Source of the DNA: Bacteroidota bacterium
GTDB taxonomy: Bacteria; Bacteroidota; Bacteroidia; Bacteroidales; Prolixibacteraceae
Direction of reading: 5' to 3'
NCBI GenBank assembly: GCA_013203755.1
Contig: JABMPI010000459.1
Span: 1-14,001, forward strand
Length of the DNA stretch: 14,001 nucleotides
Shown: piece by piece, positions 12,672 through 14,001 of the stretch
Numbering within the stretch: the first letter of the stretch is position 1
Layout: every line of letters begins with the position of its first letter
Translations under genes and position numbers: made by a program
Notes under the pieces: model-generated
Told to the model about the DNA's origin: nothing
The model's database searches: none
Seen by the model: the letters and a program-made list of their open reading frames with translations, nothing else

Positions 12672-13733
12672 CTAGAGGGGATATTTTCCAAATTTATGAA
12701 CTGCCTCAATTAATGCATATACGTTTTCGGATGGGATATCATCGTGAAGGCTATGGTCTGTCGAAATAATATATCCACCTCCCGGAGCTGCAATTTCAAT
12801 ACACTGCTTTACTTCAGCCATAACTTCTTCAGGAGTGCCGGTTACCATCGTTGTTTTATTATTTACATTACCAATGGGACAAAGTTTTTCCTCGTACCTT
12901 TCTTTCACTATTTTTAAATCCATTCCGGCAGCTTTTTCAACCGGATGAAAACCGCTAATACCTGTAGCAACCAAATCGTCCAGAACATCCCATATTTGGC
13001 CGTCGTTGTGCATAATTACAGGAGCTCCCAGGTTCTTTAATCCCTGTACCAGTTTTTTAAATGGTTTCATAAAAAATTCACCGAAATCTTCAGGTGATAT
13101 CAATAAACCATTTGTACCTCCCCAGTCATCCGAAATCTGAAAAGCGTCAACACCTCCAGTATCATAGGCTAGTTTAGCTGCTTCCAGGTTCCAATCAACA
13201 AAGGCATCCACTATTTCATGCACCAATTCAGGATCCATAAATAAGGCCATTGATAAATCTGAAAAATCCATAAAATACCAGGTCATCATGGTAAAAGGTC
13301 CCAACAAACCCACTACTACTGCTAAGTCTGCCTCGTTTGCATTTACTACATCCTTTACTATTTTGAGTCTGTCGGGTATGTTAACCTTTGGCAACTCATA
13401 CTTTTCCCAATCTTCTCTCGTTTTTATCGGTGTATCAATTTGAGAGATAATAGGCCAGCCATTTTTTTTGTAGGTAACTCCCCACTCATCTTTGTAAATT
13501 TCATTTTCTTCATGCGGGACATCTTCTATTCCGCAAAAACCATTAATTGGTGTCCAAATGGCATCAATTCCTAACTTTGTTGCAAGCTTAACCTGGGCTT
13601 CACCATCATATAATACGGAAGTATATCCCAATTGCTCTTGAAGTAATCTCCTACTAAAAAGATGTTCATGAATAGGTACTCTATCTGGGATTCTTCCATT
13701 TAAGGCAGTTAAAAAACGTTCTCTTGGTTTCAT
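12672..13733 (-). CDS. Uroporphyrinogen decarboxylase/MtaA-superfamily protein, not heme-type
   Basis: A 353-residue cytoplasmic TIM-barrel protein of the URO-D superfamily. Recognisable features are the N-terminal MKPRERFLTALNGRIPDRVP, which is typical of the 'uroporphyrinogen decarboxylase family' proteins and MtaA-like methyltransferases; QISDDWGG (199-206); PFKKLV; MHNDGQIWDVLDDL (241-254); CPIGNVNN (285-292); and GGGYIISTDHSLHDDIP (318-334). MtaA/MtbA-type methylcobamide:CoM methyltransferases bind zinc through an HxC motif plus a later Cys; here those positions read HND and STDH, so the zinc-Cys set is missing. It is therefore unlikely to be a standard corrinoid methyltransferase or HemE. 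In Bacteroidota such paralogues often sit in sugar-catabolic operons with unknown reactions, and here one is paired with a sugar transporter. It is probably the first intact gene of this operon, or the second after the gene cut at the right edge. Confidence 0.85.
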   Translation of the reverse strand: MKPRERFLTALNGRIPDRVPIHEHLFSRRLLQEQLGYTSVLYDGEAQVKLATKLGIDAIWTPINGFCGIEDVPHEENEIYKDEWGVTYKKNGWPIISQIDTPIKTREDWEKYELPKVNIPDRLKIVKDVVNANEADLAVVVGLLGPFTMMTWYFMDFSDLSMALFMDPELVHEIVDAFVDWNLEAAKLAYDTGGVDAFQISDDWGGTNGLLISPEDFGEFFMKPFKKLVQGLKNLGAPVIMHNDGQIWDVLDDLVATGISGFHPVEKAAGMDLKIVKERYEEKLCPIGNVNNKTTMVTGTPEEVMAEVKQCIEIAAPGGGYIISTDHSLHDDIPSENVYALIEAVHKFGKYPL

Positions 13734-13953
13734 ATTAATTTTGATTTTTAGTTTAACACAAATGATTTAATCTCTTAGGGTTAATTCCCCGCCGCTTCTT
13801 GCGGCGAAAAGTAAATAATTGTTCCATCATGATACCCCGTCCGCTTGCGGCGGGGAGATTCATTATTCGATTCTGGATAACTCAATTCCTAATTTTCAAA
13901 TAAGATGCTTGTTACATTTTTTTTACCTGTTATCCTCAGGTCATTTTTATTAA
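13734..13953. other. 220-bp intergenic region upstream of the URO-D-family gene
   Basis: AT-rich sequence with the two GC-rich hairpins listed separately. No clear TTTG/TAnnTTTG promoter was found; minus-strand ATCATTTG near 13755 is a poor match. The operon may be read through from the gene at the right edge. Confidence 0.35.
13790..13855. repeat. Pair of related GC-rich hairpins
   Basis: CGCCGC-TTCTT-GCGGCG (13790-13806) is a perfect 6-bp stem. CCCCGTCCGC-TT-GCGGCGGGG (13835-13855) forms nine pairs with one bulged T. Both share the CCGC-TT-GCGG theme and are spaced by an AT-rich linker, as in BIME-like paired repeats. They lie between the partial gene at the edge and the URO-D-family gene and could weaken read-through or stabilise mRNA ends. 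Confidence 0.6.
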
Positions 13954-14001
13954 TTACCTAACTTTCCTTAATTCCTTCACGGCATCAATCATGGCTTGAA
14001 A
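13954..14001 (-). CDS. C-terminal 15 residues of a gene running off the right edge
   Basis: Reading leftward from the window edge, the minus strand encodes FQAMIDAVKELRKVR followed by TAA (13954-13956). The amphipathic helix ending in a basic tail looks like a natural C-terminus, and the strand agrees with the downstream operon. It somewhat resembles the C-terminal helix of URO-D-superfamily proteins, but 15 residues are too few to assign a family. The frame is only one of three possible, so confidence is limited. Confidence 0.45.
   Translation of the reverse strand, partial: FQAMIDAVKELRKVR

Noticed and set aside
1..14001. tRNA, rRNA, riboswitch or SusC/SusD genes
   Set aside because: I looked for cloverleaf-like segments, conserved rRNA stretches, known riboswitch cores and TonB-plug/SusD motifs and saw none; covariance models were not available to rule out weak cases.

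Overview
The window looks like a chromosomal piece of a Bacteroidota bacterium. The support is an AT-rich background, a DUF5916 outer-membrane-type protein, Bacteroidota-style minus-strand -7 boxes (TAnnTTTG), lipoprotein signals on a GH20 enzyme and a sulfatase, and many small GC-rich palindromic intergenic repeats. A marine or anaerobic member of Marinilabiliales/Prolixibacteraceae would fit, but that is inference from general resemblance.

Left part (1-8985, all minus strand; transcription runs from high to low coordinates). This is a glycan-degradation cluster: a GH20 beta-N-acetylhexosaminidase lipoprotein, a secreted clan GH-D-like (alpha-galactosidase-like) glycosidase, a lipoprotein sulfatase, a second secreted sulfatase, and a DUF5916 protein cut by the window edge. 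Two formylglycine-type sulfatases with exo-acting glycosidases suggest stepwise dismantling of a sulfated, N-acetylhexosamine- and perhaps galactose-containing glycan. No SusC/SusD pair lies in the window. Putative promoters or operators precede the GH20, lipoprotein sulfatase and DUF5916 genes. A 610-bp gap before the GH-D gene holds a diverged 91-bp tandem repeat.

Middle part (8986-11268). This is a scrambled intergenic island. A small internal piece of a hipA-like kinase gene is interrupted by a 114-bp non-autonomous element with terminal inverted repeats, and the hipA frame rejoins exactly across it. Beyond this lie nested hairpins, then a plus-strand islet: a small helical protein of unknown function, an intrinsic terminator, and a striking array of CCCC-NN-GGGG palindromes on a rigid 21/42-bp lattice. 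The array lies inside an open frame that encodes heptad repeats and ends at its own intrinsic terminator. A doubtful third open frame follows.

Right part (11154-14001, minus strand). A uroporphyrinogen-decarboxylase/MtaA-superfamily protein and a sugar-porter-type MFS transporter form a tight operon. It ends in a 34-residue stub that consists of little more than a signal peptide, apparently the beginning of a third, lost operon gene. The C-terminal 15 residues of another minus-strand gene enter at the right edge.

The most unusual element is the palindrome lattice at 10266-10613. The best-supported evolutionary event is the insertion of the small element into the hipA relic.
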